A model generated the notes under the pieces. The model did not search any database, was not told the DNA's origin, and worked only from the letters and a program-made list of their open reading frames with translations. The translations under genes were made by a program, and so were the position numbers. Positions 8,547-16,363 of a stretch of 62,474 bases of DNA are shown piece by piece. This stretch comes from Cytophagales bacterium (GTDB lineage Bacteria; Bacteroidota; Bacteroidia; Cytophagales; Microscillaceae). Each line of letters opens with the position of its first letter. Within the stretch, counting starts at the first letter, position 1. The stretch covers positions 1 to 62,474 of the forward strand of contig JAAFIN010000003.1 of assembly GCA_013297825.1 (NCBI GenBank), written 5' to 3'.

Positions 8547-8680
8547 AATAAAAAAATGGCTTTTTGAGCATTTTGATGCAATAAGACAAAATGTCCACTT
8601 GGGTCAAATATTGTAAGTATTCATTTTGAATACTTTTAGATTTTTCTCAAAAAAAATTCTTAATTCTTAATTCTTAATTC

Positions 8681-9214
8681 TTAATTCCTAATTCCCAATG
8701 CTATTTGTGCTTGGTGATGTAATACGTGATAAGTGAGAATACTACACATTTCGCCTACACTTATTAAACCTAATAATGGGTGAGGAATGGCGATTGTGTC
8801 TATTTCTTCGTTAGTATATTGTAAAAAATTATCTTCCAAGCGTTTAAGATATTTTTGGATATCTTGTATGAAACCTTCTTTTTGTGTCCATTCTACAGTT
8901 TTTGGGAGGTAAATTTCAGGAGCTTTTCCACCATTTGCAAGTACATTTTTGTAGGTTTTTACAACATTTTCATAATCTAAACGTGGGCGTGTGATATTCC
9001 CAAATTTTTCTAACAAAATAGATTTGTTTGTGATACCATTTGCAAAAGTCTTGATGCTGATAACAAGGTGTTCAAGTTGCTGACCTGCTGTCCATTTTTG
9101 ATTTTTACTTAGCAAAAACTGCTCTTGTGTTAATGTATTGATGTACTCAATTAAATCCAAATGATTTTTTTGGAATTGTTGAAACAACGTTTCTTTGAAG
9201 TTTTGGGGCGTCAT
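8681..9214 (-). CDS. DinB family protein
   Basis: About 177 residues from the ATG at 9214 (MTPQNFKETLFQQF); the longer upstream start at 9256 runs into the terminator of the next operon and adds a basic stretch foreign to the family. It has the DinB four-helix bundle features: WTAGQQLEHLVIS near the N-terminal third and the C-terminal TYHVLHHQAQI. The metal-binding His positions fit H in EHL and the two His of VLHHQ. DinB-like proteins are often metal-dependent thiol transferases or damage-inducible proteins; the substrate here is unknown. It is convergent with the replication gene and follows the end of the eCIS operon. Confidence 0.85.
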   Translation of the reverse strand: MTPQNFKETLFQQFQKNHLDLIEYINTLTQEQFLLSKNQKWTAGQQLEHLVISIKTFANGITNKSILLEKFGNITRPRLDYENVVKTYKNVLANGGKAPEIYLPKTVEWTQKEGFIQDIQKYLKRLEDNFLQYTNEEIDTIAIPHPLLGLISVGEMCSILTYHVLHHQAQIALGIRN

Positions 9215-9256
9215 ATTTTTAAATTTTATTTTTAAGAAATTTTTACAAAAATGCAA

Positions 9257-9296
9257 AAAAAAACATTTCTAATTATTCTTTTAGAAATGTTTTTTT
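9257..9296. terminator. Terminator after the contractile-injection gene cluster
   Basis: The 16-base arms AAAAAAACATTTCTAA and TTAGAAATGTTTTTTT are perfectly complementary around an 8-base loop. It lies 27 bases beyond the stop of the gp25-like gene on the minus strand, with T-runs in both directions. Confidence 0.75.
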
Positions 9297-9322
9297 ATAA
9301 AATAAATAAAGCGAAAAGTCAA

Positions 9323-9736
9323 TTATTCTCCAACCTCACTACCTTCTGCCAAATAATAAGGATATACCATACTGCTACGTGTGTTGGTTTTTCGTACTGT
9401 AAAAATAATTTTTATGTTGATGATACCATTTACATCATCAGGTTCAAGGTCAATATCATCAACCGTAATGCGAGGCTCAAAATAAAGAATAGCATCACGA
9501 ATAAGCTGTGAGGCATTGGTGAGTGTATTTCCATTTATATTTTCAAAAAGCAACGCATCTAAATTGCACCCAAAATCAGGAAGCATTATTCGCTCACCTT
9601 TTTTGGTAGAAAGCAAAATGTAAAGGCTTTCTATGATGTCATCATATTCTGACACCATTTCCACGCTACGAGTGCGTTTGTCAAAAGTTGGCGGAAATTT
9701 CCAACCAATACCTAAAAATGTTTTTCTGTGTTTCAT
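9323..9736 (-). CDS. gp25-like baseplate protein of an eCIS (Afp9/Pvc9 type)
   Basis: A 137-residue protein of the GPW/gp25 family: the N-terminal GIGWKFPPTFD, the central IIESLYILLSTKKGERIMLPDFGC and C-terminal FEPRITVDDIDLEP are typical of T4 gp25, phage P2 W and their contractile-injection relatives. gp25 proteins nucleate sheath assembly at the baseplate. It is the last gene of the minus-strand cluster and is followed by a strong terminator. It is separated from the PAAR gene by a 182-base repeat tract, where eCIS genes in other bacteria usually abut. Confidence 0.92.
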   Translation of the reverse strand: MKHRKTFLGIGWKFPPTFDKRTRSVEMVSEYDDIIESLYILLSTKKGERIMLPDFGCNLDALLFENINGNTLTNASQLIRDAILYFEPRITVDDIDLEPDDVNGIINIKIIFTVRKTNTRSSMVYPYYLAEGSEVGE

Positions 9737-9918
9737 AAGAAAGTTTAAGGTTTAAAGTTCAAGGTTCAAAGTTCAAGGTTTAAAGTTCAAGGTTCAAGGT
9801 TCAAGGTTTAAAGTTCAAGGTTTAAAGTTCAATGTATTTGGCTGTTCATTTACCATTTACCATTTACCATTTACCATTTACCATTTACCATTTACCATTC
9901 ATCATTCACCATTATTTT
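9737..9918. repeat. Two simple-sequence tracts between gp25 and PAAR genes
   Basis: At 9749-9832 there are irregular repeats of GTTTAAAGTTCAAGG / GTTCAAGG words. At 9849-9912 the 9-mer ATTTACCAT recurs about seven times, decaying into ATTCATCATTCACC. Between them lies GTATTTGGCTGTTCAT, the complement of the AACAGCCAAATAC word found at 12593-12680. The GTTCAAGG words are the same as those in the parA-parB gap. Confidence 0.75.
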
Positions 9919-10221
9919 TTATCCCCCAATCAACACCGTAAAACAACCCAAAACAATACTTCCACCGTGTGCGGTGCTATCACCAAGTCGTGCAGCAGGC
10001 ATTCCGCCTATCATTACCGTTCCAGAACCTTTTACAATGCTATCAGGAGGTCCTGTGCATACTGCCATATCACCTACTCGTGCAGCAGGTTGTCCGCCTA
10101 TCAAAACAGTAAAGCAACCCAAATTAACAGGACCTCCAACGTGTGGAATTGGAGAAGGAAATGCAGGCGTTTGCATTGGGCAGGTGTGCATATCGCCAAG
10201 TCGTGCAGCAGGTTGTCCCAT
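9919..10221 (-). CDS. PAAR-repeat tip protein (Afp10/Pvc10 type)
   Basis: A 100-residue protein made almost entirely of PAAR repeats: MGQPAARLGDMHTC, IGGQPAARVGDMAVC and IGGMPAARLGDSTAHGG, with conserved His and Cys residues that bind zinc in the family. PAAR proteins cap the VgrG-type spike and sharpen the tip. Coming directly after the spike gene in transcription order, it should sit on the product of 10755-12551. Start at the ATG at 10221 is the only reasonable one. The protein is full length. Confidence 0.93.
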   Translation of the reverse strand: MGQPAARLGDMHTCPMQTPAFPSPIPHVGGPVNLGCFTVLIGGQPAARVGDMAVCTGPPDSIVKGSGTVMIGGMPAARLGDSTAHGGSIVLGCFTVLIGG

Positions 10222-10276
10222 AGGAATTAAGAATTAGGAATTAGAAATTAGGAATTAGGAATTAGGAAAAATTATG
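10222..10276. repeat. GAATTAGG array flanking the 42-bp minisatellite
   Basis: About six copies of an 8-9-base word GAATTAGG (10224-10266). The complementary array AATTCCTA recurs at 10696-10745 on the other side of the minisatellite, so the pair forms a large inverted repeat. Confidence 0.7.
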
Positions 10277-10696
10277 AATTAAATATTAAAGTAAATTGTT
10301 TATTTAATAAAATTTATGAATTAAATATTAAAGTAAATAGATTATTTAGTAAAATTTATAAGTTAAATATTAAATTAAATAAATTATTTAGTAAAATTTA
10401 TAAATTAAATATTAAAGTAAATAGATTATTTAATAAAGTTTTTAGATTAAATACTAAATTAAATATTTTATTTAATAAAGTTTATAAGTTAAATATTAAA
10501 GTAAATAGATTATTTAGTAAAGTTTATAAGTTAAATATTAAATTAAATAAATTATTTAATAAAGTTTTTAGATTAAATACTAAATTAAATATTTTATTTA
10601 ATAAAGTTTATAAGTTAAATATTAAATTAAATAGATTATTTAGTAAAATTTTTATGTTAAACATTAAAATAAATTATTTTTTTAGTAAAAAATAAT
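10277..10696. repeat. Ten-unit 42-bp minisatellite between PAAR and spike genes
   Basis: Ten units of exactly 42 bases with no length change. Each starts like AATTAAATATTAAAGTAAAT and ends like AATAAAATTTATA. Units 4-5 and 7-8 are nearly identical, so a 126-bp higher-order period is visible. In one plus-strand frame all ten units are open (148 codons from 10252) and would encode a 14-residue repeat of the type LN-[IT]-K-x-N-x-LF-x-K-x-[YF]-[KR], ending in a stop at about 10693. There is no ATG, and the variable bases fall at codon positions 1 and 2, so I list it as a repeat and not a gene. Confidence 0.85.
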
Positions 10697-10754
10697 TTAT
10701 AATTCCTAATTCCTAATTCCTAATTCCTAATTCCTAATTCCTAATTTATAATTC
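10697..10754. repeat. AATTCCTA array, right flank of the minisatellite
   Basis: Six to seven copies of AATTCCTA, complementary to the array at 10224-10266. Related AATTCTTAATTCCTAATTC words stand beside many genes here (8658-8698, 15670-15690, 16331-16362, 57399-57440). Confidence 0.7.
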
Positions 10755-12551
10755 TTAATTTATCATCACAATTCCCCCTTTTATAGTAGTCATAGCAGAG
10801 CCTTTAAGTTCAGCAGTTGCAGCTTCAATAGAGGCTTGCACATCACCTTTTACAGAAACTTTTAGTCCAGCAATATCTACGCCTGTTGTACCTTTGGCTT
10901 CTATTTTCATTTGAGCTTCCATTTTGATATTATTACCTTTCATAGCAATATCTTTGCCTGCTGCTGCTTCAATTTTGATACCTGATGAGCCAAGCACTAT
11001 TTTATTACCATTTTTATCTTCAATCGTAATGCCACCAACTTTGTCATCAAGTAGGATTTTATTACCTCCTGGCGTTTTGAGGGTAATTATTTTATCTTTT
11101 TCATTAAATTCTATGGTTAATTTTTCTTTTGTAACAATGGTTTTAATTTCATTTGTGTTTTTGATAGCGGTTGGTGTTTTATGATTTTTCTTATTATAAA
11201 GGCTTCCCAAAATCACAGGGCTTTGAGGGTCTTCATTAAAAAATCCAACAATAACCTCATCATCAACTTCAGGCATAAAAAATACACCTGCTTGATTTTG
11301 TGCATACATTGAAGAAATCCTTGCCCAAACAGGATTGTTGTCTTGTTGGAGTGTAGGGATTTTTATTTGAATACGATAATTGCTATCAGGGTCGCCATCT
11401 ATTTTGGTAACAATGCCCACCGTAAGCCCTTTAAAAGGAGAAATAATGCCAGACGCATCAGGAGGCGAGACATTTTGCATTGTTTCGTGATACCACGCAT
11501 CACTCATTCCCAAATGTGCGGTAGTAGTCCAGGAACCGTCTTCTATTTCGTGTTCTACGCCACCTACAAAACCTTTTCCTGTAAATCTTTTGCCCATTCC
11601 TTTGAGGTCAATGACGTCACCCACTTTGAGGTCAGCATATCCTTGAAATTTGACTGTTCCCTGCAAAAAACCTAAGGAGGCTTTTGTCATTTTGGCGGTA
11701 GACCATTTATCCAAAAACGCAGAGGTTACACTTGTGGGTGTTTGTAGTTTGTAGCCTGCACTCCCATTGACGATTGTATTGAATTTGCTTCTTGACCAAT
11801 TACCTGCAAGCCCATCAGAGGAGGAATTGCTGGTAGCAGTAAGTAGTTTTTGGGTGGCAGAATCCCAAGCAATGGCGATAGCTTTGTTAAATTGGGTTGA
11901 AATATCTGCTTTGATGTTCGCTTCTATAAGCGTGTTGCCATATTCTACTTCAATGCCTGCTGACGCACTAAATTTGGGTTCTATTACTGCTAATTTATCT
12001 TCTTTTGGCACTACAATAAGCCCATTTATATCAGCTCTCAATAACATAAAATCCCAATCACTGATATTATGTTGTATGATTTCAGGGTATTGGACAGTAG
12101 TTGCTTTTACGCTTTCGTTTATGCCTGCATTAGTGAGCAATGTGGTTATAATTTCGCTATCTTTTTTTTTAACATAAATGGCATTTTTGCGAACACCTGT
12201 CATTTTGATAGCTTTGTGCTTACATTCCAACACCAAAAAAGATTTTCCGCCATCTATTTCTAATCCGTGTGATATAATAATTCCTTTGAAGATTACTTTT
12301 TCGGTAGAAGAATAACCTGCTTTTATGGCAATTTCTGCACCAGGCTCAAATAAAGTAGCTTCACTTGACGCAAATTTATCATCAGTAGCAACACCTCCAT
12401 CGCTTAGGCGAAGTTTTGCATAACCTACTCTATTAGCTTCTAACATTACATATACAGTTGATACAGAATGTGTAGTAGGTATGTCAGCACCAGCTATTTG
12501 TATGGTAAAGGTTACTAATTCGGTTTTTATTGTGCTAAGTGAGGTTGCCAT
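10755..12551 (-). CDS. VgrG-like central spike protein of an eCIS (Afp8/Pvc8 type)
   Basis: A 598-residue spike protein. The N-terminal part (about 1-370) has the gp27-like fold seen in late-control D/VgrG relatives (TFTIQIAGADIP, ISDWDFMLLRADINGL). Residues about 375-460 are the gp5 OB fold (GLTVGIVTKIDGDPDSNYRIQIKIP, WARISSMYAQNQAGVFFMPEVDDEV, SPVILGSLYNKKN). The C-terminal 130 residues are a beta-helix of repeating KI-x-x-x-A/G strands (GIKIEAAAGKDIAMKGNNIKM). It trimerises to form the needle under the tube, carrying the PAAR protein. Length matches the family. It is followed by the minisatellite and then the PAAR gene. Confidence 0.93.
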   Translation of the reverse strand: MATSLSTIKTELVTFTIQIAGADIPTTHSVSTVYVMLEANRVGYAKLRLSDGGVATDDKFASSEATLFEPGAEIAIKAGYSSTEKVIFKGIIISHGLEIDGGKSFLVLECKHKAIKMTGVRKNAIYVKKKDSEIITTLLTNAGINESVKATTVQYPEIIQHNISDWDFMLLRADINGLIVVPKEDKLAVIEPKFSASAGIEVEYGNTLIEANIKADISTQFNKAIAIAWDSATQKLLTATSNSSSDGLAGNWSRSKFNTIVNGSAGYKLQTPTSVTSAFLDKWSTAKMTKASLGFLQGTVKFQGYADLKVGDVIDLKGMGKRFTGKGFVGGVEHEIEDGSWTTTAHLGMSDAWYHETMQNVSPPDASGIISPFKGLTVGIVTKIDGDPDSNYRIQIKIPTLQQDNNPVWARISSMYAQNQAGVFFMPEVDDEVIVGFFNEDPQSPVILGSLYNKKNHKTPTAIKNTNEIKTIVTKEKLTIEFNEKDKIITLKTPGGNKILLDDKVGGITIEDKNGNKIVLGSSGIKIEAAAGKDIAMKGNNIKMEAQMKIEAKGTTGVDIAGLKVSVKGDVQASIEAATAELKGSAMTTIKGGIVMIN

Positions 12552-12778
12552 TTATTTTATAATGTTGAATGTTGAATGGTAAATGATGAATGGAACAGCC
12601 AAATACAAATGTTGAATGATAAATGGTGAATGATAAATGAAACAGCCAAATACAATGATAAATGTTGAATGAAACAGCCAAATTCAGTTTAATAGTATTT
12701 ATATTTCATTTATTATTGAATAAATGTATTTTTTGTATTTCATTCAACATTTATCATTTAACATTCAACATTGAATTT
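12552..12778. repeat. Repeat tract with GAATGATAAATG and AACAGCCAAATAC words
   Basis: No gene. The left part repeats ATGTTGAATGATAAATGG and three copies of AACAGCCAAATAC/TTC. The right part (12739-12775) is their complement (CATTCAACATTTATCATTTAAC), so the whole gap can fold into one long stem. Confidence 0.7.
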
Positions 12779-13432
12779 TTATCGTTCTATTGGCGGAAAT
12801 AAAAGTTCCATTCCAGGTGTAAGTTGTCTAAAATTAACTAAATTATTGATTCTTGCGATTTCTAAATACATACCGCTATCATTATAAATTTCTTCGCAAA
12901 GCATAGGCAGATTATCGCCAGCCTTCACTGTTACCAAATGTGAAAGGTCAGGCGAACTTGCGGTTTTGTCTTTTACATCAGTAGATTTTGGGTCGTGTTT
13001 TACAAAACTCAATGAAACTTCTGCTCTCAAAGGTAAGCCATCAGATTTAAAAAGTTTGTAATTGATGTCCATATTTCTAAGGCGACATCTGATAGCTTTG
13101 AGGGTTTTTCCCCAATTAAGCATTACAACATTAGGTTCGTGATTTTTACCTACATAATAATAACAAACTGCTTTTAGTGCAAATATTAAATCAGCTACAT
13201 CTTTTTTGGTTTCAAACATACCTGTTCCATCAAGCAAGAGAGAAAAATCAATGGTTTCTTCTCCAAAACTATTAAATTTAAAGCCTGGTCTAAAAGTACC
13301 TGCGGTTTGTCCGCCCAATTCGTCATATTTGATACTTGATTTGTAACTTATGCTGTTAGGATTGACAAGTGCCTCAAATTTTTTGCTTTTGTCTTTTTCT
13401 GCGGTAATGGTTAATTTGGTGGTAGTTGCCAT
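12779..13432 (-). CDS. LysM baseplate-hub protein (Afp7/Pvc7 type)
   Basis: A 217-residue protein. The N-terminal 150 residues (KFEALVNPNSISYKSSIKY, FNSFGEETIDFSLLLDGTG) are the conserved eCIS part that bridges tube and spike; residues about 165-213 form a LysM-like domain (HLVTVKAGDNLPMLCEEIY ... LTPGMELLFPP). In Afp and PVC particles the equivalent protein is a T4 gp53-like hub component. It lies 25 bases after the DUF5908 gene, and these are the closest-spaced genes of this cluster. Confidence 0.92.
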   Translation of the reverse strand: MATTTKLTITAEKDKSKKFEALVNPNSISYKSSIKYDELGGQTAGTFRPGFKFNSFGEETIDFSLLLDGTGMFETKKDVADLIFALKAVCYYYVGKNHEPNVVMLNWGKTLKAIRCRLRNMDINYKLFKSDGLPLRAEVSLSFVKHDPKSTDVKDKTASSPDLSHLVTVKAGDNLPMLCEEIYNDSGMYLEIARINNLVNFRQLTPGMELLFPPIER

Positions 13433-13456
13433 AGTTTTTGTTCAAAAAAATGTTAT

Positions 13457-13624
13457 TTATCTCTTTTTTTTATTTTCTAATTTTTCCAATACTTTTTCAA
13501 CACAAGTTTTAATAATTTCCTGTTGTTTTTTTTCTGAAAATACCAATTCATCATCATATTTTCTACGATTAGGATTTTCATTGATGGTGATTTTTACAGT
13601 AAGTTCTTTTATTTCAAGTGGCAT
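13457..13624 (-). CDS. Small DUF5908 protein of the eCIS (Afp6-like position)
   Basis: A 55-residue protein (ATG at 13624, TAA at 13457) beginning MPLEIKELTVKITINENP and ending in a charged helix with VEKVLEKLENKKKR. The MP-[IL]-EIKEL start is the hallmark of DUF5908, a small protein almost always encoded between the second tube gene and the LysM gene in Bacteroidota eCIS loci. Its role in the particle is not established; an assembly factor is possible. It is easily missed because of its length. Confidence 0.85.
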   Translation of the reverse strand: MPLEIKELTVKITINENPNRRKYDDELVFSEKKQQEIIKTCVEKVLEKLENKKKR

Positions 13625-13741
13625 AACATTTAATTATGAATTGGGAATTATGAATGAAATGTAGTTCCTTATTTTGATTCTCTAACAATTTTTGTGTAAT
13701 GTGTTAAATTTAATCTTTATTTTAGAAAAATATTGATAATT

Positions 13742-13774
13742 AAACCTATAAGGTTTTAAAAACCTTATAGGTTT
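13742..13774. repeat. 33-base perfect palindrome, copy 2
   Basis: Identical to 4129-4161. It lies in the 262-base gap between the extended tube gene and the DUF5908 gene, within the presumed operon. Confidence 0.8.
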
Positions 13775-13886
13775 TTTGCCCCACAAAAATTGTTTGACAA
13801 CCCTTATTTTTCATAATTTTTATGCTAAAAAATTATTTAACATTCAAAAAATTTTATAAATTTTTTGAATGTTAAAAACACTATTT

Positions 13887-15356
13887 TTAGGTAGTTGGTG
13901 GATTATTTGGGTCTTCGCCTCTGCCTTTTTTCTGATTATCAATGTGTTTTTTCTCCGCAGCTTTTTGGCGTTCAGCAACTCTATCTTTTTCTTCTTGTGC
14001 TTTCTTTTTGGCTTCAGCTTGTTGAGCTTCACGTTTTTTCCTGCGTTCTTCTGCATCTTTTTTGCGTTGTTCTGCTTCTGCTTGTTGTTTTGCTTTTAGA
14101 GCGTATTCTCTTGCTTTTTTATCGTCTTGTGATTTTTCGCTTGCTATTTGGCTATCAGTTTTTGCTCTTTTAATATCTTTTATATTTTTTGTTTCAGCTA
14201 CTTTTTTGCCTATTTGTACTGCTTTTTTGGCGTTATCAACACCTTCTTTTCCTTCTTTGACGAGGTCTTTACCAGCAACAATCATATTTTTCACTTCACC
14301 CACTAAGAAATGTTGTTGGAATGATTTTCCTGTCAATACATCATTTGCATTGGACATCATTCTTTTTGCTTTTCGCATAGTTTGGGTAACTTTGTTCATT
14401 GCTTGCCTAATAGTGCTAATAACTTTATTAACAAAGTTTTTAACAGTTTTAATTGCTTTACCAACAAAATTTTTAACTGTGCTAAATGCACCTTTTACTT
14501 TATCAAAAAAACCTTTCTTTTTTACTTCTGCTACTTTTTTCTTTGCGTCTGTTACTTTTGCGACTGCGTTGGCACGTTTGCGTGTTTGTGCAGGGGTTTC
14601 TTTTTTCTTAACATCAGCTACTGCTCCAGAGCGTTTGCGTGTTTTTGCATTTTCTTTGGCTTTGTCAGTTGCTTTTTTGGAAGATTCGTTTGCTTTTTTT
14701 GATTTTTGGGTTGATGAAGGTTTTTTATCTTGTGGTTTTGTTTTTTTACCTTCATTTTTCTGCATTTTCTTAGTTTCTTTATCCACATTGCGTTTTGTGC
14801 CTGTGTTGCCTTTGCTTGCTTGGTCTGCTTTTTTCTTGTCAGATGCAGAAGTTTTGTCGTCTGATTTGCTTGGAGAAACTTTTTGGTCTTCAAATTTCTG
14901 ATAAACTAATTCTATATTTTCCACAATAAAACCGTTTTCCATTGCATTAAAGCCTGAAACTTCGTATTTGATAGGATAAGCACCTGTTACAAGCCATTGT
15001 GCAACTGGGTCTTTGGTGCCTGGTTTCATCAATGAAATCAGGATATTTTTTAATTTTATGCCAAACATTCCTGCCTGCATAGAGGCTTTGCACCACGTAA
15101 GCAATGGAGAATCTGTAGAAAGCAATCCTCTTTTTAATTGTAAGTTTCCATATTGTATGCTTTGTGGTAAATGAAATACCATATCATTCATTCCCCCTGC
15201 ATAATAAGGTTCTGTTTGCACTGACATACTCAATCCTGTTACCTCCTGAAATGCCTCATTAGCAGGTGCGTCAGTGGGTTTGGGTGATGCACCGCCTCCC
15301 GCAGGTTTGTCCACGAATTGCACTTTAAAATAAAAGCCTGCTAAGATTTTTGACAT
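13887..15356 (-). CDS. Tube-initiator-like protein with 320-residue Lys-rich C-terminal extension
   Basis: Residues 1 to about 165 are a T4 gp19/Afp5-type tube protein: EAFQEVTGLSMSVQTEPYYAGG, FHLPQSIQYGNLQLKRGLL and C-terminal YEVSGFNAMENGFIVENIEL. Family members end there. Here 320 more residues follow, very rich in Lys and Ala. Residues 166-280 look disordered, with repeated RKR-x-x-AVA-x-V. Residues 282-336 consist of five consecutive 11-residue units of the type TVKNFVGKAIK, which project as an amphipathic basic helix. Residues about 410-475 are a charged coiled coil (KDAEERRKKREAQQAEA), and the end is GRGEDPNNPPTT. The position in the cluster fits Afp5/Pvc5, the tube layer next to the spike. 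The extension could be internal cargo, a membrane-active module or an assembly scaffold. The plus-strand ORF opposite it is a composition artefact. Confidence 0.85.
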   Translation of the reverse strand: MSKILAGFYFKVQFVDKPAGGGASPKPTDAPANEAFQEVTGLSMSVQTEPYYAGGMNDMVFHLPQSIQYGNLQLKRGLLSTDSPLLTWCKASMQAGMFGIKLKNILISLMKPGTKDPVAQWLVTGAYPIKYEVSGFNAMENGFIVENIELVYQKFEDQKVSPSKSDDKTSASDKKKADQASKGNTGTKRNVDKETKKMQKNEGKKTKPQDKKPSSTQKSKKANESSKKATDKAKENAKTRKRSGAVADVKKKETPAQTRKRANAVAKVTDAKKKVAEVKKKGFFDKVKGAFSTVKNFVGKAIKTVKNFVNKVISTIRQAMNKVTQTMRKAKRMMSNANDVLTGKSFQQHFLVGEVKNMIVAGKDLVKEGKEGVDNAKKAVQIGKKVAETKNIKDIKRAKTDSQIASEKSQDDKKAREYALKAKQQAEAEQRKKDAEERRKKREAQQAEAKKKAQEEKDRVAERQKAAEKKHIDNQKKGRGEDPNNPPTT

Positions 15357-15688
15357 GTTTTTTAATTATGAATGATAAATAATGAATTATGAATGAAAAC
15401 AGCCTTTTTGCAATGATGAATGATAAATGGAACAGCCTTTTTGTAATGATGAATTATAAATGATGAATAAAACAGCCAACTATTAAAATTTTATTTGGTT
15501 TTTATTCTATATTATTATTGTAAAATTTTATTTTATAATCTATTTTTATTAAAATTTATTTTGTATAATTTTCTTCTAAATTTTCTTAATTTTCGTTCAT
15601 ATTTTTTTATAAAAAATTAAGAATTAGAAATTGAAATTTATCTTTTTTTGGAAAAAATAAATTTCAATCTCTAATTCCTAACTAATTC
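15357..15688. other. Intergenic repeat tract between the two tube genes
   Basis: No gene. 15366-15480 alternates ATGATGAATGATAAATG words with three AACAGCC words (followed by TTTTTGTAATG or AACTA). The remainder is A/T-rich and ends in AATTCCTAACTAATTC near the tube stop codon. Related tracts fill other gaps of this cluster. Confidence 0.6.
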
Positions 15689-16132
15689 TTATGCTTTAGC
15701 CATTGTAATACCTTCGTGTACAATTTCAAGGCTTTCAGATGCAAGTTCGTTTGCTTCTGAATTCAAATCAGGTCCAGCGTGTCCAATAGGGAAGCATTTT
15801 ACGATTGTCCAAACGATAAGTGGATTAGCTTGTTCGTCAAGCAATGTAACTGTAATATCATAACGTCTTTCAGGGTTTTTTTGAACGTCTGCGTACCAAT
15901 CATAAAGGCGAGTATCATTTTTAAATACTGCTTTTTTGAGGGTTACATTTTCAAATTTTTTCAAACCTGGAATACGTTGTTTGATAAATGTTGGGTCATT
16001 ACCTGTACGATATTCAATCATTTCGGTATTGAGTTTTAAGCCTGTAACTTCTTGAAAAGGTACTTCGTTTCCGTTCCATGATACTTTAAAATGAAACTTG
16101 GGGATTGGCCATAATTCGGTTGCGTCTGCCAT
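15689..16132 (-). CDS. Inner tube protein of the eCIS (Afp1/Pvc1 type)
   Basis: A 147-residue T4 gp19-like tube protein. It has the expected FHFKVSWNGNEVPFQEVTGLKL start, the EYRTGNDPTFIKQRIPGLKKFENVTLKK loop region and the closing ASESLEIVHEGITMAKA. Hexamers of this protein stack to make the inner tube that is pushed out on contraction. Length is canonical, in contrast to its extended neighbour. It follows the sheath gene after a 231-base gap that contains no other gene. Confidence 0.94.
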   Translation of the reverse strand: MADATELWPIPKFHFKVSWNGNEVPFQEVTGLKLNTEMIEYRTGNDPTFIKQRIPGLKKFENVTLKKAVFKNDTRLYDWYADVQKNPERRYDITVTLLDEQANPLIVWTIVKCFPIGHAGPDLNSEANELASESLEIVHEGITMAKA

Positions 16133-16363
16133 AAAAATATAAGGTTTTTAGTCAATTATTTGTTTTTTTTTAATAAAAAAATTGACTTGATTGGAATTTA
16201 ATTTTAAGTAAAAAAGGTTTTTTTTATTTTGTGTTTGGTAAAAAACACCAAACACAAGTTTGAAAATTTTGCAAAATAATAATTTCAGTTTTTGAGAAAA
16301 TTTTTATTAAAAAAATGAATTTTTGTGTTTCATTCCTAATTCTTAATTCCTAATTCCTAATTA

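Larger units (their letters stand above)
8093..8680. other. Gene-free stretch with hairpins and a dispersed repeat
   Basis: No gene seen. It holds a 7-bp hairpin CTTATAG-x9-CTATAAG near 8210-8232, A/T palindromes to about 8285, GCGTAA words near 8320-8365, one copy of the dispersed AACAGCCAGATTCTTTCAG element (8469-8493), a strong terminator hairpin (8507-8546) and the 11-base palindrome-like GACAAAATGTC at 8585-8595. The A/T hairpins directly after the replication protein could be origin remnants, but nothing here proves that. Confidence 0.4.

Noticed and set aside
9832-10237. Plus-strand frames of 132 and 87 residues over the PAAR gene
   Set aside because: They read through the ATTTACCAT array or the antisense of PAAR repeats, while the minus-strand PAAR protein is unmistakable.
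10277-10696. CRISPR array or coding repeat protein
   Set aside because: There are no spacers, the whole 42-base unit is repeated, and there is no start codon, so only a minisatellite is claimed.
14062-14901. 279-residue plus-strand open frame opposite the extended tube gene
   Set aside because: Its Phe/Ala/Ser/Leu-rich sequence is the antisense of the Lys/Ala-rich tube extension; Lys codons read as Phe on the other strand keep the frame open. The minus-strand gene has a recognised N-terminal domain.
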